This document shows, one piece after another, positions 1-6,041 of a stretch of 11,130 nt of DNA; positions within the stretch are counted from its first letter, which is position 1, and every line of letters starts with the position of its first letter. Location of the stretch: assembly GCA_964402985.1 (NCBI GenBank), contig CAYOET010000091.1:1-11130 (forward strand), written 5' to 3'. Source of the DNA: JADYYB01 sp964402985 (GTDB lineage: Bacteria; Pseudomonadota; Alphaproteobacteria; Rhizobiales; Kaistiaceae). A program made the translations under genes and the position numbers. The notes under the pieces were generated by a model, which worked only from the letters and a program-made list of their open reading frames with translations, was not told where the DNA came from and made no database searches.

Positions 1-84
1 GAACGCAACTTCGACCCCGACCTCTGGATCGTCGCCATCGAGGACCGCGCCGGCAGGGCGTTCATCGAGCTGATGAAGGGCTAG
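1..84 (+). CDS. C-terminal fragment of an unidentified protein
   Basis: An open frame enters from the left edge and ends at TAG 82-84, leaving 27 residues that end in IELMKG. The fragment is charged and has no membrane segment. Codon use matches the neighbouring genes, with G or C at nearly every third position, so it is probably the true end of a real gene. It is too short to assign to a family. The next plus-strand gene starts almost 390 bases later, beyond a large inverted repeat, so it probably belongs to a separate transcription unit. Confidence 0.55.
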   Translation, partial: ERNFDPDLWIVAIEDRAGRAFIELMKG

Positions 85-145
85 CCGGAACGCGTTCACC
101 CGTCGGGCGCCGCCAAACCCGCCCTCCGCCCAACCCCGCGCTTTA

Positions 146-308
146 CCTCCCCCTTGCGGGGAGGTCGAAGGCGCGAGGGCTACGCCCGAGCGGCTTCGGG
201 AGGGGGTAGCGGGCATGGCCCGCGTGTCTTCCGTTTCCCTCCCAGACTCCTTCGGCCCACCCCCTCCCGAAATCGCTGCGCGATTTCGACCTCCCCGCAA
301 GGGGGAGG
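146..308. repeat. Nested REP-like inverted repeat (two facing units)
   Basis: Outer arms 146-169 and 285-308 are perfect 24-base reverse complements, centred on the sequence ccttgcggggagg. Inside them, 195-207 and 259-271 are a second perfect 13-base inverted pair (ttcgggagggggt and its complement). The two halves are therefore copies of one element facing each other: C-rich arm, variable middle, G-rich arm. The middles differ: 25 bases at 170-194, against a 13-base self-complementary middle at 272-284. Between the units, 209-223 is another short hairpin (gcgggc, ATG, gcccgc). Similar C-rich/G-rich palindromes are scattered through many alphaproteobacterial intergenic regions, and the paired arrangement resembles a REPIN. 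The rest of the 85-470 gap shows no gene. The element may terminate or insulate the upstream gene, but no T-run follows it. Confidence 0.75.
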
Positions 309-470
309 CTAAACGCTGAGCGCTCCGGGACTGACCGTAAGCTCGCGATGCAACGATGAGACGCCGCCGGGAAATCAGCGCCCGCGTTCTTGCCATCCGC
401 CACGCCGCGGGCGAGACTCGGCCTCAGAAGGGGCGACAGAAGCGCCTCGGGGCAAGTCGAGGGGCGCGGC

Positions 471-1259
471 TTGGATCTGGAATTCTTCCACGTCTTCTTC
501 ATCGTCGGCGCGGTCGTCACCATCATCTGGTGGCTGGTTGTCTGCTTCCGGCCCGGCCAGGAGCTGATCCGCGCGCGGGGCTGGCGCCTCCTCCTTTTCG
601 CGGCGCTCCTTCTCAGCATCGCGATCCTTCTCTACGTCCTGACCCACTGGGCCTCGTTCGACGTCGTCAGCGACCCCTATTACATCCTCGGCTACGGCGC
701 GCTCGGCATCCTCTGGGTGTTCGGCACGGTCTCCTGGCTGGGCGCTTTCACCGACATCCGCCTCCGCCAGGACGTCCGCGCCCACAACAATTTCGCCGCC
801 GCGACGCTGATCGCCTGCCTGACCACGGCGACCACGCTCGCCTATTCGGGCGGCAATATCGGCAACGGGCCGGGCTGGTACGTGGTCGTGTTCTGCGCGC
901 TCCTCTCCACCGCCGCCGTCTACTCAGTCGGCTTCGCGGTGGCGACGATGACCGAGAGCGAGGAGCGCATCACCATCGACCACGATCTCGGCGCCGCGAT
1001 CCGCCTCGGCGGGGCGACCATCGCGACCGGCCTCGTCGCCGGCCGCGCGGTGGCCGGCGACTGGCTCTCGGTCGGCTCGACCATCGCCGACTTCATCCGG
1101 TACGGCTGGCCGGTGGTGCTCATCGCCATGGTCGCGGTGATCGTCGAGCGCATCATGCCCCCGCCATACCTCTCGCCCGGCATCCTCCGCAGCCTCGCGA
1201 TCTTCGCGGTCTATGTCGGCGCGGCGACGATCTATGTCGGCAATCTCGGGCCATGGTAG
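471..1259 (+). CDS. DUF350-like polytopic membrane protein
   Basis: This is an integral membrane protein of 262 residues with about seven or eight hydrophobic segments, near residues 6-25, 39-57, 70-92, 109-126, 136-158, 174-190, 212-228 and 240-257. The part around residues 173-230 (LGAAIRLGG, then AVAGDWLS and IRYGWP) resembles the DUF350 family, whose members often sit beside glutathionylspermidine synthase-like genes, as here. No biochemical activity is established for the family. I place the start at TTG 471 because GAGGGG at 459-464 is well spaced and the protein then begins just before the first membrane helix. An ATG at 390 is in frame but would add 27 arginine-rich residues and has no visible ribosome binding site. 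The stop overlaps the next start (ATGGTAG), indicating translational coupling. Confidence is high for a membrane protein and moderate for the family name. Confidence 0.82.
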   Translation: MDLEFFHVFFIVGAVVTIIWWLVVCFRPGQELIRARGWRLLLFAALLLSIAILLYVLTHWASFDVVSDPYYILGYGALGILWVFGTVSWLGAFTDIRLRQDVRAHNNFAAATLIACLTTATTLAYSGGNIGNGPGWYVVVFCALLSTAAVYSVGFAVATMTESEERITIDHDLGAAIRLGGATIATGLVAGRAVAGDWLSVGSTIADFIRYGWPVVLIAMVAVIVERIMPPPYLSPGILRSLAIFAVYVGAATIYVGNLGPW

Positions 1260-2491
1260 GCCCCGCGATTGCGCTCAGCGACCCGCTCTCGGCGGCTTCG
1301 TTCCGCGAGTACCGCCAGCGCGCGATCTTCGAGGCCAACAAATGGGACGCCCAGATCAACGACCACTCGGCGCTCAGCCGCCGCGCGTTGATCCTCCCCG
1401 AGAGCGAGTGGCGCCTCGTCTCCGCCGCGGCCAGCAACCTTGCCCGTGAGCTCCTCGACGCCGAGCGCAAGCTTCACGACGCGCTCCTCGAGGGCCGGCT
1501 CACCGGCATCGACCGCGCGGCGCGGAAGCGCCTCGCGCGGCTCGGCAAGGGCGACCGCTTCGAGGCGCAGCGTCTCATCCGCTTCGACTTCCACCTCTGC
1601 GCCAATCACCGCTGGATGATCAGCGAGGCCAACTGCGACGTGCCCGGCGGCATCAACGAGGCCGAGCAGCTGCCGAAGATCTGGCCCTCTCCCGAGGCCG
1701 GAATGGTCTCCCCGGGTGACCCGGCCGAGCGCTACGTCGACGGCATCGTTGCGACGGCCAGGTCCGGCACGGTCGCCTTCGTCCACGCCACCGCCTTCAG
1801 CGACGACTGGCAGCTCATGAAATACCTCGCCGACCGCGTCGAGGCCCGCGGCCTCGAGCCGGTGCCGCTCGCTCCCGACCGCGTTGAGTGGCGCGACGGC
1901 TTCGCGTCGACGGAGGGGAGGGCGCTCTCGGCGATCGTGCGCTTCTTCCCGGGCGACTGGCTGCTCCACACCAACCTTGCCAAGACCTGGTTCCGTGAGG
2001 CGGCGACGCCGGTCCTCAACCCGGTGATCAGCCTCCTGAGCCAGAACAAGGCCTTCGGTCTCCTCCTGCGCTCGCTCGGCATCGACGCCCCGGCTTGGTC
2101 AACCTACCTCCCGCCGACCGAGCGGATCACTTTCGGCGCGCTCCGTTCGCCCGACCGGGTGGTGAAGCCCGTCTACGGCCGCGTCGGCGACGGCGTCGGC
2201 GTGCCCGGCGTCTCCTCGCGCAAGAAGTTGCGCCAGTCGCGGCTGCGGGCCGGCCTCTTCCGCAAGCACTGGATCGCGCAGGAGCGCTTCAGCCCCGAGA
2301 ACATCGGCTCGGCGAGCGAGCCGGCCTATCCCTGCATCGGCGTCTACACGCTCGGCGACCGCGTGATCGGCGCCTATGGCCGTGTCTCCGACCGGCCGAT
2401 GATCGACATCGACGCGCTCGACGCGCCGATCTTCATTCTTCGCCAACAGGCAGCGGGAGGAGCGCATGACTCCGGTCGAATGCTTCAATAG
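1253..2491 (+). CDS. Glutathionylspermidine synthase-like ATP-grasp enzyme
   Basis: The 412-residue protein resembles the synthetase part of the glutathionylspermidine synthase family (pre-ATP-grasp plus ATP-grasp folds). Such enzymes use ATP to form an amide between a carboxylate and an amine. Visible signatures are RFDFHL at 110-115 followed by ISEANCDVPGGINEAE at 123-138, which matches the family's acidic E-x-N-x-D block. KPVYGRVGDGV at 305-315 is the Lys-Pro/Gly-rich ATP-binding loop, and IAQERF at 351-356 fits the hinge segment. There is no N-terminal CHAP amidase domain, so it is not the bifunctional E. coli Gss type and is closer to the YgiC/YjfC type. The ATG at 1253 overlaps the upstream stop; the frame is open further upstream, but that part is only the shadow of the membrane gene. 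The true substrate is unknown: glutathione and spermidine should not be assumed. Confidence 0.85.
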   Translation: MVGPAIALSDPLSAASFREYRQRAIFEANKWDAQINDHSALSRRALILPESEWRLVSAAASNLARELLDAERKLHDALLEGRLTGIDRAARKRLARLGKGDRFEAQRLIRFDFHLCANHRWMISEANCDVPGGINEAEQLPKIWPSPEAGMVSPGDPAERYVDGIVATARSGTVAFVHATAFSDDWQLMKYLADRVEARGLEPVPLAPDRVEWRDGFASTEGRALSAIVRFFPGDWLLHTNLAKTWFREAATPVLNPVISLLSQNKAFGLLLRSLGIDAPAWSTYLPPTERITFGALRSPDRVVKPVYGRVGDGVGVPGVSSRKKLRQSRLRAGLFRKHWIAQERFSPENIGSASEPAYPCIGVYTLGDRVIGAYGRVSDRPMIDIDALDAPIFILRQQAAGGAHDSGRMLQ

Positions 2492-3233
2492 ATGGGCCGG
2501 CGACCACGAGTGGAGCGACTGGGCCAAGCCCACGCTCTTCGCCCAGGGCGCGATGCGCAACATCCTCGGCACCACCAACGCGACGGACCTCCTCGCCGCC
2601 GGCGGCAAGATCGTCGACGATCACGCGCGGCAGATCTCGGCCGGCACCGGCAACCGCCGCGCCTGCATCGTGATCGACTACCCGGGCGACCTCGCCGCCG
2701 CCGCGGGCGCCGCCCTCTCGCGCCGCGGCTTCGCGCCGGTTCCGCTCTTCAACGGCGTGCATTCGGTGACTTCGCCGGTGATCGACAACACCTCGCTGAT
2801 CCACGCGCTTCTCACCCTCGCCGAGCACGTCACGCCAGGCGCCGATCCCGCGCCGGTCTTCCTCCTCGACTCGCGCCGCCTCGAAGGCTCGGCCACCCCC
2901 GGCCGCTACGACAATCGCTGGGTGGTGTTCCCGCAGGATTTTCCCTCGGGCGGCCGGCTCCTCGCCTCCGGCATCCGCGAATGCCACATCATCACCGCGG
3001 CCAACCGCATCCAGGACGACCTCGCCCATGTGCTGAAGCGCTGGCAGGATTCGGGGATCGAGATGTTCGACGGCGTGCCCGGTTCGCGTCGCCCGGTGAT
3101 CGTCGCAACGCCCCCCTGGTACCGCAGCGTCTTCTACCGCATCGCCGCCGTCACCGGCCTCCGGCCCAACCCCTACGGCGCCTTCGGCGCCCTCATCCCG
3201 ATCGCCGCGGCGACGGGCTCGTCATACGGCTGA
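2466..3233 (+). CDS. Unrecognised 255-residue protein in the ATP-grasp operon
   Basis: I do not recognise the family. ATG 2466 is preceded by a strong GGGAGGAG, and the gene overlaps the end of the ATP-grasp gene by 26 bases in another frame, so the two are almost certainly translated together. There is no signal peptide or clear membrane helix. Residues 64-95 (RACIVIDYPGD, then ALSRRGFAPVPLFNG) look like an alternating strand-helix segment of a soluble alpha/beta fold. Residues 127-150 hold PVFLLDSRRLEG and a YDNRW motif, and a further strand-like stretch (RECHIITAANR) follows at 168-178. The C-terminus ends in a Pro/Gly/Ala-rich stretch. The composition is ordinary for this genome. Its position suggests a partner or further step of whatever the ATP-grasp enzyme and membrane protein do, but this is inference from context only. 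Confidence 0.8.
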   Translation: MTPVECFNRWAGDHEWSDWAKPTLFAQGAMRNILGTTNATDLLAAGGKIVDDHARQISAGTGNRRACIVIDYPGDLAAAAGAALSRRGFAPVPLFNGVHSVTSPVIDNTSLIHALLTLAEHVTPGADPAPVFLLDSRRLEGSATPGRYDNRWVVFPQDFPSGGRLLASGIRECHIITAANRIQDDLAHVLKRWQDSGIEMFDGVPGSRRPVIVATPPWYRSVFYRIAAVTGLRPNPYGAFGALIPIAAATGSSYG

Positions 3234-3276
3234 AACGCCAGGTATCGCGCCCGCGAGGGCCTGCCGCCGTTCCGTA

Positions 3277-3333
3277 TCACCCGCGCGGGTGACGTGAGGG
3301 CCGGCTGCTCCACTCCGGGGTGGACCGGCGGCC
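3277..3333. repeat. Intergenic palindrome and adjacent hairpin
   Basis: The 280-base gap between the three-gene cassette and the secreted propeller gene contains a perfect 16-base palindrome, tcacccgcgcgggtga, at 3277-3292. Six bases later comes a compound hairpin: arms ggccg 3299-3303 and cggcc 3329-3333 enclose an inner stem tccac 3309-3313 and gtgga 3320-3324 with a six-base loop. Neither is followed by a T-run, so a classical intrinsic terminator is unlikely. They could end the upstream operon by another route, bind a regulator, or structure the leader of the next mRNA. I see no gene in this gap. Confidence 0.45.
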
Positions 3334-3513
3334 TCGCGTCTGCCAAGCATTCCGGGTCGCTGCCCAGGCAGCGGCGCGGGCCGGCGCCCCCCGCCGATCC
3401 GCAGGCTGCGTCTCGCGTCCTCGCGCGGGAGGCAGTCCGCTCATCGACGACGTGTTCAACGACCGGGACGCCGGCAAAGCCGAGCTCCCGGCATCATGAA
3501 AAGGGAGGAATGA

Positions 3514-4464
3514 ATGAGAATTGCAGCAGCTCTGGGAGCCGCGGCGGCGGTCCTCGTCAGCGGCGGGATCGCCGCGGCCCAGGACCTCGGAATCACGCGG
3601 AACGGGCCTGACGGCACCCCGCGCGCGCTCGACGGCGCGGTGGTGCGTGGCGGCATCGACTATGCCGAAAGCTGTTCGTACGACCCGGTGCGGGACCTCA
3701 TCGTGGTGCCGAACCAGGGCATGCGGGTGGGACCGGACGGCGTCCTCAACGACGGCTTCGTGTCGCTCGTCAACCATGACGGCTCGACCAACACCCTCAA
3801 GTGGATCCGCGGTGGCGGGACCGACAACCCGGCCGTCTGGATCAACGATCCGTTCGGCAGCGACATCGTCGACGGCGTCCTCTACCTGGGCGACTCGATC
3901 GGCGACCCCGCCCACGGCGTGGTCACCAAGTGGGACATGGAGACCGGCGCGATGCTGGGCATGGTCGAGATCCCGACCGCCGGCGGCGTGAACGACCTCG
4001 AGGTCTCCGAGGACGGCACGATCTTCACCAGCTGGCACGGCGCCACGAACGACCCGACCACCTGGTCGGTGCATCGCATCGACGCGGACGGCACCGTCAC
4101 CAAGATCCTCGAGGCGGAGGCTTCGCATCGTCCGAACGGCATCGTGTTCGACGCCGACGGCAACATCATCGTCGTCAACCTCCTCGACGACGAGGTGAAC
4201 ACCTACGACCGCGACGGCAAGCTCCTCGGCACCCGCCACGCCGCCGAGGGCCGCAACGACGGCCTGGTGATCATGGAGGACGGTACGCTCTACATCACCA
4301 GCGTGAGCTTCGGTTCGATCCACGTCCTTCGTCCGGACGACAGCAAGGAAGTGCTCGCGGTCGGCATCCCGGGCGCTGCCTCGATGTGCTTCGACGAGGG
4401 CGGCAACCAGCTGGTCGTTCCGATGAACAACAGCGACGCGCTCGCCTATCGTCCGCTGAACTAG
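3514..4464 (+). CDS. Secreted SMP-30/NHL-like beta-propeller protein
   Basis: The 316-residue protein begins with a clear Sec signal peptide (MRIAAALGAAAAVLVSGG), probably cleaved after Ala22 in IAAA-QD, so it should act in the periplasm or outside the cell. The mature part is built of repeated strand motifs with Asp-Gly turns (EDGTIFTSW, DADGNIIVVN, EDGTLYITS), typical of six-bladed propellers of the SMP-30/gluconolactonase/LRE type. Glu52 (YAESCSYDP), Asn208 (HRPNGIVFD) and Asp249 (GRNDGLVI) fall in the contexts of the metal ligands of that family, and Asn160 (GGVNDLEV) in that of a substrate-pocket Asn, so a divalent metal site is plausible. Lactonase activity cannot be claimed. The ATG at 3514 has an excellent GGGAGG at 3503-3508. 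The gene appears monocistronic, with a strong hairpin after it and a structured gap before it. Confidence 0.82.
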   Translation: MRIAAALGAAAAVLVSGGIAAAQDLGITRNGPDGTPRALDGAVVRGGIDYAESCSYDPVRDLIVVPNQGMRVGPDGVLNDGFVSLVNHDGSTNTLKWIRGGGTDNPAVWINDPFGSDIVDGVLYLGDSIGDPAHGVVTKWDMETGAMLGMVEIPTAGGVNDLEVSEDGTIFTSWHGATNDPTTWSVHRIDADGTVTKILEAEASHRPNGIVFDADGNIIVVNLLDDEVNTYDRDGKLLGTRHAAEGRNDGLVIMEDGTLYITSVSFGSIHVLRPDDSKEVLAVGIPGAASMCFDEGGNQLVVPMNNSDALAYRPLN

Positions 4465-4484
4465 GCGTTCGATCGGAATATTGC

Positions 4485-4513
4485 CGCCGGCGCCGCTGAC
4501 GGCGCCGGCGTTT
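4485..4513 (+). terminator. Rho-independent terminator after the propeller gene
   Basis: A perfect 11-base-pair GC stem (cgccggcgccg 4485-4495 with 4500-4510) closes a ctga tetraloop. It is followed by TTT and then a T-rich stretch on the plus strand, 20 bases after the stop codon. On the minus strand the bases following the hairpin lack a T-run, so it probably serves the plus-strand gene mainly. It lies between two convergent genes. Confidence 0.8.
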
Positions 4514-4572
4514 CCATTTGGCATGTCGAGGGATGCCGCCGCCGCCGCGACAGGGCCATCGCACGCGTATGG

Positions 4573-4986
4573 TCAGGGTATCGCGAGATCAAAGAAGTCC
4601 ATCGCCCCCGAGCACCCGAAACCGCCGTGGTAGCTCTCCTCGAAGACGGTGAGCAGCACGCCGCCGGAAAAGTTCTCCCGAGGAGGGTGGGTCTGCACGA
4701 CTTGCGTCAGGCCTCGGTTTGCGCCTTGCAGGTACCTGATCACCCGGAGGCTGTTGTCGGCATATTGCTCGATCCACAGCGGGTCATACTCGCCGGTCGA
4801 GTGAATCAGGATCCGGCCGTGAAAGACCCAGGTGTTTCCTTCCCTGCTCTCGATGTCGAACCGGGAAGTATGACCGCACCAGGCGCCTTCGAACGAGCCG
4901 GTCCGCATGTCGAACCCAGCCGCCGCGGCTGGCCCCGTTCCGAGAACAACTGCCACCAGGAAGAGAGTTGCCCTTCTCATAGCCAT
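4573..4986 (-). CDS. Small secreted protein of unknown function
   Basis: The protein has 137 residues. An N-terminal signal peptide (MAMRRATLFLVAVVLGTGPAAAA) is probably cleaved near residue 22 or 23, leaving a mature protein of about 114 residues. This part looks mostly beta-strand and contains exactly two cysteines, Cys37 (GAWCGHT) and Cys125 (GFGCSG), which could form one disulfide after export. I do not recognise the family. Two starts are possible, ATG 4986 and ATG 4980. GGGGAG lies about 4 bases before the first and 10 before the second, so the choice is open. It converges on the propeller gene and is transcribed in the same direction as the tRNA-Glu gene upstream, from which it is separated by about 150 bases. 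Confidence 0.72.
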   Translation of the reverse strand: MAMRRATLFLVAVVLGTGPAAAAGFDMRTGSFEGAWCGHTSRFDIESREGNTWVFHGRILIHSTGEYDPLWIEQYADNSLRVIRYLQGANRGLTQVVQTHPPRENFSGGVLLTVFEESYHGGFGCSGAMDFFDLAIP

Positions 4987-5137
4987 CCAGCTCCCCAGGC
5001 AAACTCAGTGCAAGGTATCACCTGCGAAGCCCGGCGGCCACGAACCGGTGCGGGCTGGCAGACCGTGGATGCCGCAAGGGTACCCGACGCTCGGCCGCAG
5101 AGGCGGCGGGCCACGAGATCCAACCAATTGATTTGAT

Positions 5138-5212
5138 TGGCGCTCCCTAGGGGAATCGAACCCCTGTTTGCGCCGTGAGAGGGCGCCGTCCTAACCGCTA
5201 GACGAAGGGAGC
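5138..5212 (-). tRNA. tRNA-Glu (anticodon CTC)
   Basis: Read on the minus strand, this is a complete 75-base tRNA with encoded CCA. The acceptor stem is gctccct paired with agggagc, the D-arm contains agcggtt, and the anticodon stem gcgcc/ggcgc holds loop ctctcac. That puts anticodon CTC at 5177-5179. The variable region has four bases, and the T-arm agggg/cccct holds loop ttcgatt. The discriminator is G. The D-arm and loop pattern match bacterial tRNA-Glu. It reads GAG codons, which are heavily used in this GC-rich DNA. No T-rich terminator is obvious just downstream. Confidence 0.96.
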
Positions 5213-5245
5213 GGAAGCGTGCGCGAGGCAACGCCTGAAGCGGAG

Positions 5246-5274
5246 GATATGCCATTCGACCCCGCCTTTAGCAA
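5246..5274 (-). promoter_or_regulatory. Possible promoter for tRNA-Glu
   Basis: On the minus strand, TTGCTA (5274-5269) and CATATC (5251-5246) are separated by exactly 17 bases and lie about 34 bases before the tRNA 5' end, leaving room for a short leader. The match to the sigma-70 consensus is four of six and three of six, so this is only a candidate. The -35 hexamer overlaps the loop of a short perfect hairpin at 5261-5280 (cccgcctt with aaggcggg). Confidence 0.3.
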
Positions 5275-5428
5275 GGCGGGCGGCAGCAGGCCGCTCAGCC
5301 CTCCGCGGGCGCGAGGCGCCAACGACGGTACCCTGCCTGCGCGCGGCGTGCGTGCGCGAGCTTCGGCGGCGTAGCAGCCCGCTAACCCTTTCGCGCGACC
5401 AACCGCCGCGAGGCCCTAACCCGGCATG

Positions 5429-5454
5429 TTTCCTGCAGAATTTGGCGCAGGAAA
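5429..5454 (+). promoter_or_regulatory. Dyad covering the nasT ribosome binding site and start
   Basis: TTTCCTGC at 5429-5436 and GCAGGAAA at 5447-5454 are perfect inverted copies around a 10-base loop. The right arm contains the only ribosome-binding-like sequence (AGGA 5449-5452) and the A of the chosen ATG. Two G-U pairs can extend the stem into the start codon. In RNA this would hide the start; as DNA it has the form of a dimeric regulator site. Which of the two applies cannot be read from sequence. Confidence 0.5.
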
Positions 5455-6041
5455 TGCCTCCCGCCTCGCTCCACATCGTCGTCGTCGACACCAATCATCT
5501 CCGGGCCGCGATCCTCGAAGAGGGGCTGCGCGAGGCCGGGCATTCGCGCGTGACCATCATCGCCGAGATGACGCATCTGGTGCGGCGGATCGTCGAGGCG
5601 GACCCCGACGTCATCTTCATCGACCTCGAGAACCCCAACCGCGACGCCCTCGAACAGATGTTTCAGGTCTCGCGCACCGTGCACCGCCCGATCGCGATGT
5701 TCGTCGACAAGGCCGACAGCTCGGCGATCGAGGCCGCGATCGACGCCGGCGTCTCCACCTACATCGTCGACGGCCTCCGCAAGGAGCGGGTGAAACCGAT
5801 CCTCGACGTCACCATTTCCCGTTTCAACGCCTTCAATCGCCTTCGCACCGAGCTCGATCAGGCCCGCCAGGCGCTGGAGGACCGCAAGGTCATCGACAAG
5901 GCCAAGGGCATCCTCATGAAGAGCCGCAGCATCAGCGAGGAGGAGGCCTACGCGCTCCTCCGCTCGACCGCGATGAGCGAGAACCGGCGCCTCGCCGACG
6001 TCGCGCACGGCCTCGTCACCGCGGCGAGGCTGCTGCGATGA
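5454..6041 (+). CDS. nasT: NasT, ANTAR-domain antiterminator response regulator
   Basis: The 195-residue RNA-binding regulator controls nitrate and nitrite assimilation genes by transcription antitermination. Residues 5-120 form a receiver-like domain, with Asp12 in the acidic pocket (VVVDTN), Asp57 at the phosphoacceptor position (VIFIDLEN) and Lys86 in MFVDKADS. Residues about 120-188 form a helical ANTAR domain with the hallmark run RKVIDKAKGILMKSR followed by EEEAYALLR. In studied NasT proteins, activity is set by binding to NasS rather than by a kinase. The ATG at 5454 gives the expected N-terminus (SLHIVVVD). The frame is open back to GTG 5352, but that part is low in conservation signals and rich in Arg and Pro. 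The ribosome binding site is poorly spaced and lies in a hairpin. The stop overlaps the nasS start (ATGA). Confidence 0.93.
   Translation: MPPASLHIVVVDTNHLRAAILEEGLREAGHSRVTIIAEMTHLVRRIVEADPDVIFIDLENPNRDALEQMFQVSRTVHRPIAMFVDKADSSAIEAAIDAGVSTYIVDGLRKERVKPILDVTISRFNAFNRLRTELDQARQALEDRKVIDKAKGILMKSRSISEEEAYALLRSTAMSENRRLADVAHGLVTAARLLR

Noticed and set aside
146..308. CRISPR array or insertion sequence
   Set aside because: There are only two units, facing opposite ways, with no regular spacers and no transposase reading frame between the arms.
356..1252. In-frame upstream extension of the ATP-grasp gene
   Set aside because: It overlaps the membrane-protein gene in another frame, is extremely rich in Arg and Pro, and has no domain. 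The true start is ATG 1253.
3277..4524. Long minus-strand open frame opposite the propeller gene
   Set aside because: It is a shadow caused by GC-rich third positions. Its product is Val/Asp/Arg-rich with no motif, and the plus-strand gene has a signal peptide, ribosome binding site and terminator.
5261..5280. Perfect 8-bp hairpin as a terminator
   Set aside because: No T-run follows on either strand and no gene ends nearby; it more likely belongs to the tRNA promoter region.
5426..6037. In-frame upstream extension of nasS
   Set aside because: It lies over nasT in another frame and is low-complexity Arg/Gly/Pro. ATG 6038 gives the expected NasS N-terminus and an ATGA junction.
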